A DNA stretch of 6,021 bases, from positions 1 through 6,021 of the forward strand of contig JAUYMX010000442.1 of assembly GCA_030699345.1 (NCBI GenBank), given 5' to 3'. Position numbers and translations under genes: made by a program. The DNA comes from Methylococcaceae bacterium (lineage in GTDB: Bacteria > Pseudomonadota > Gammaproteobacteria > Methylococcales > Methylomonadaceae). Positions within the stretch are counted from its first letter, which is position 1, and each line of letters starts with the position of its first letter. This document shows, piece after piece, positions 5,043 through 6,021 of the stretch. Below the pieces are notes generated by a model. It did not search any database and had not been told where the DNA came from. It saw only the letters and a program-made list of their open reading frames with translations.

Positions 5043-6005
5043 TTACACAGCAACAACACTGCCGCCGTCATTTCTGACACTGGCAATCACAAAGCTCAAT
5101 TTATCAATCGCCGAGAATTTTGCTTTAGCTTGCGCCACCAAGCTTTCGGCCAACTCTTGATTGGCTACCGCGCAAAAACCAGTCGGTCCCCATGAGGTTT
5201 GGCCGATAGCAAACGCCCCCTGTTGTTCAAACCAGCGCATGGCATCAGCGACTTCAGGACTGGCGAATACACCGCCCTGAGCAATGGCGAAATGCTCACC
5301 CACCGATTTTTGCAATTGACTAATAACATCGCCGAATTGCTTGAGATCATATTCCGCCAATGCCGGTAAACCCTGCATCAACAGCAGATAACACAAGCGC
5401 GCTGCCTCCAATTGAGAAAAAGGCGGCAGCGCCGCAAAGGCCTGTATTTCTTGCTGGCCGTGCAACCCTTGGCCGCGCTCATCGAAAACCAGGATAAATC
5501 GCCAATCATCCGGCACCGGCAGGCGCGATAGTACTGGCGGGGTGATGGTATTCTCACCACGACCGCCATCAACCACCAGCCCACCCTGCTCAAATACGCC
5601 AATACCAATGCCCGAGCGCCGCCCACGATAAGTAAGTGCGGCAATATCCCTGATATTCAAGTCCAAACCGTAATAAGCATTCAAGCCAGCGCCGATAGCT
5701 AATGACATTTGCGTCCCCGAGCCCAGGCCAACATGCTCAGGAATGGCGGTTTCAATATCAATATGTAGTTGGTCAGAGACATTTAGCGCATCGCACAACA
5801 AGGTCAGGCATTTTTCTGCTCGTTGTGCTGAGGGCCCGATAATGCAGCGTTGTTCGGCCGCAGTCATGGTGAGCCGGGTATTGATTTCATTGAGGGCAAC
5901 GCCAATACTGCCGAAATGTCGGCCCAAGGAGCCGCTTAAATCGATAAAGCCCATGTGCAATCTAGCCGGGGCGGTGACGGAAACTTTAGAATATTCGACT
6001 ATCAA
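5043..6005 (-). CDS. mptG: Beta-ribofuranosylaminobenzene 5'-phosphate (beta-RFAP) synthase, methanopterin biosynthesis; start uncertain
   Basis: This GHMP-kinase-superfamily enzyme condenses PRPP with p-aminobenzoate (p-hydroxybenzoate in some archaea), releasing CO2 and pyrophosphate. It is the committing step of (tetrahydro)methanopterin synthesis. It shows VSVTAPARLHMGFIDLSG (8-25), the GHMP phosphate loop PEHVGLGSGTQMSLAIGAGL (89-108), GRRSGIGIGVFEQGGLVVDG (128-147) and SWGPTGF (271-277). All are characteristic of the RFAP synthase branch rather than of homoserine or mevalonate kinases. The 320-residue length fits the family. The start given is a TTG (6003-6005). No Shine-Dalgarno precedes it and the frame stays open to the window edge, so the true start may lie upstream outside the window. 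The next Met (18) is inside the conserved core and cannot be the start. It probably leads a unit with the DUF2076 gene. Confidence 0.93.
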   Translation of the reverse strand: MIVEYSKVSVTAPARLHMGFIDLSGSLGRHFGSIGVALNEINTRLTMTAAEQRCIIGPSAQRAEKCLTLLCDALNVSDQLHIDIETAIPEHVGLGSGTQMSLAIGAGLNAYYGLDLNIRDIAALTYRGRRSGIGIGVFEQGGLVVDGGRGENTITPPVLSRLPVPDDWRFILVFDERGQGLHGQQEIQAFAALPPFSQLEAARLCYLLLMQGLPALAEYDLKQFGDVISQLQKSVGEHFAIAQGGVFASPEVADAMRWFEQQGAFAIGQTSWGPTGFCAVANQELAESLVAQAKAKFSAIDKLSFVIASVRNDGGSVVAV

Positions 6006-6021
6006 AATAGTGTGTGTGGTG

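Overview
The window looks like chromosome from a methylotrophic gammaproteobacterium, most probably a Methylococcales methanotroph. Two markers point there. The left edge carries serine-cycle genes: the C-terminus of a serine-glyoxylate aminotransferase followed by hydroxypyruvate reductase. The right edge carries a beta-RFAP synthase, which commits precursors to (tetrahydro)methanopterin, the C1 carrier of methylotrophic bacteria and methanogens. Between them lies a typical gammaproteobacterial housekeeping block (queG / nnr / tsaE). The genus is inference; no rRNA or other phylogenetic marker is present.

Layout, left to right: sgaA 3' end (+), a very strong intrinsic terminator, a short spacer with a TTATC/GATAA dyad, hprA (+). 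hprA converges on tsaE (-), and a 10-bp perfect hairpin spans the junction. tsaE is translationally coupled to the upstream nnr (-). nnr and queG (+) diverge from a 53-bp spacer containing a TATAAT-like element. queG converges, with a 19-bp gap, on a DUF2076 gene (-), which lies 73 bp downstream of mptG (-). The start of mptG is close to, or beyond, the right edge. There are no gene-free stretches over 300 bases, and no mobile elements, CRISPR arrays, tRNA or rRNA genes.

Functionally, SgaA makes hydroxypyruvate from serine and HprA reduces it to D-glycerate, two consecutive serine-cycle steps. MptG belongs to the H4MPT-linked formaldehyde oxidation route through cofactor supply. TsaE (t6A37) and QueG (queuosine-34) serve tRNA anticodon-loop modification, and Nnr repairs damaged NAD(P)H. 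The DUF2076 protein has no assigned function; its tail is built of low-complexity His/Asn/Asp repeats.

I see no clearly new multi-gene system. The points most worth a second look are the T-N11-A dyad between the sgaA terminator and hprA, the His-containing pentapeptide repeats in the DUF2076 protein, and the placement of that protein next to mptG.
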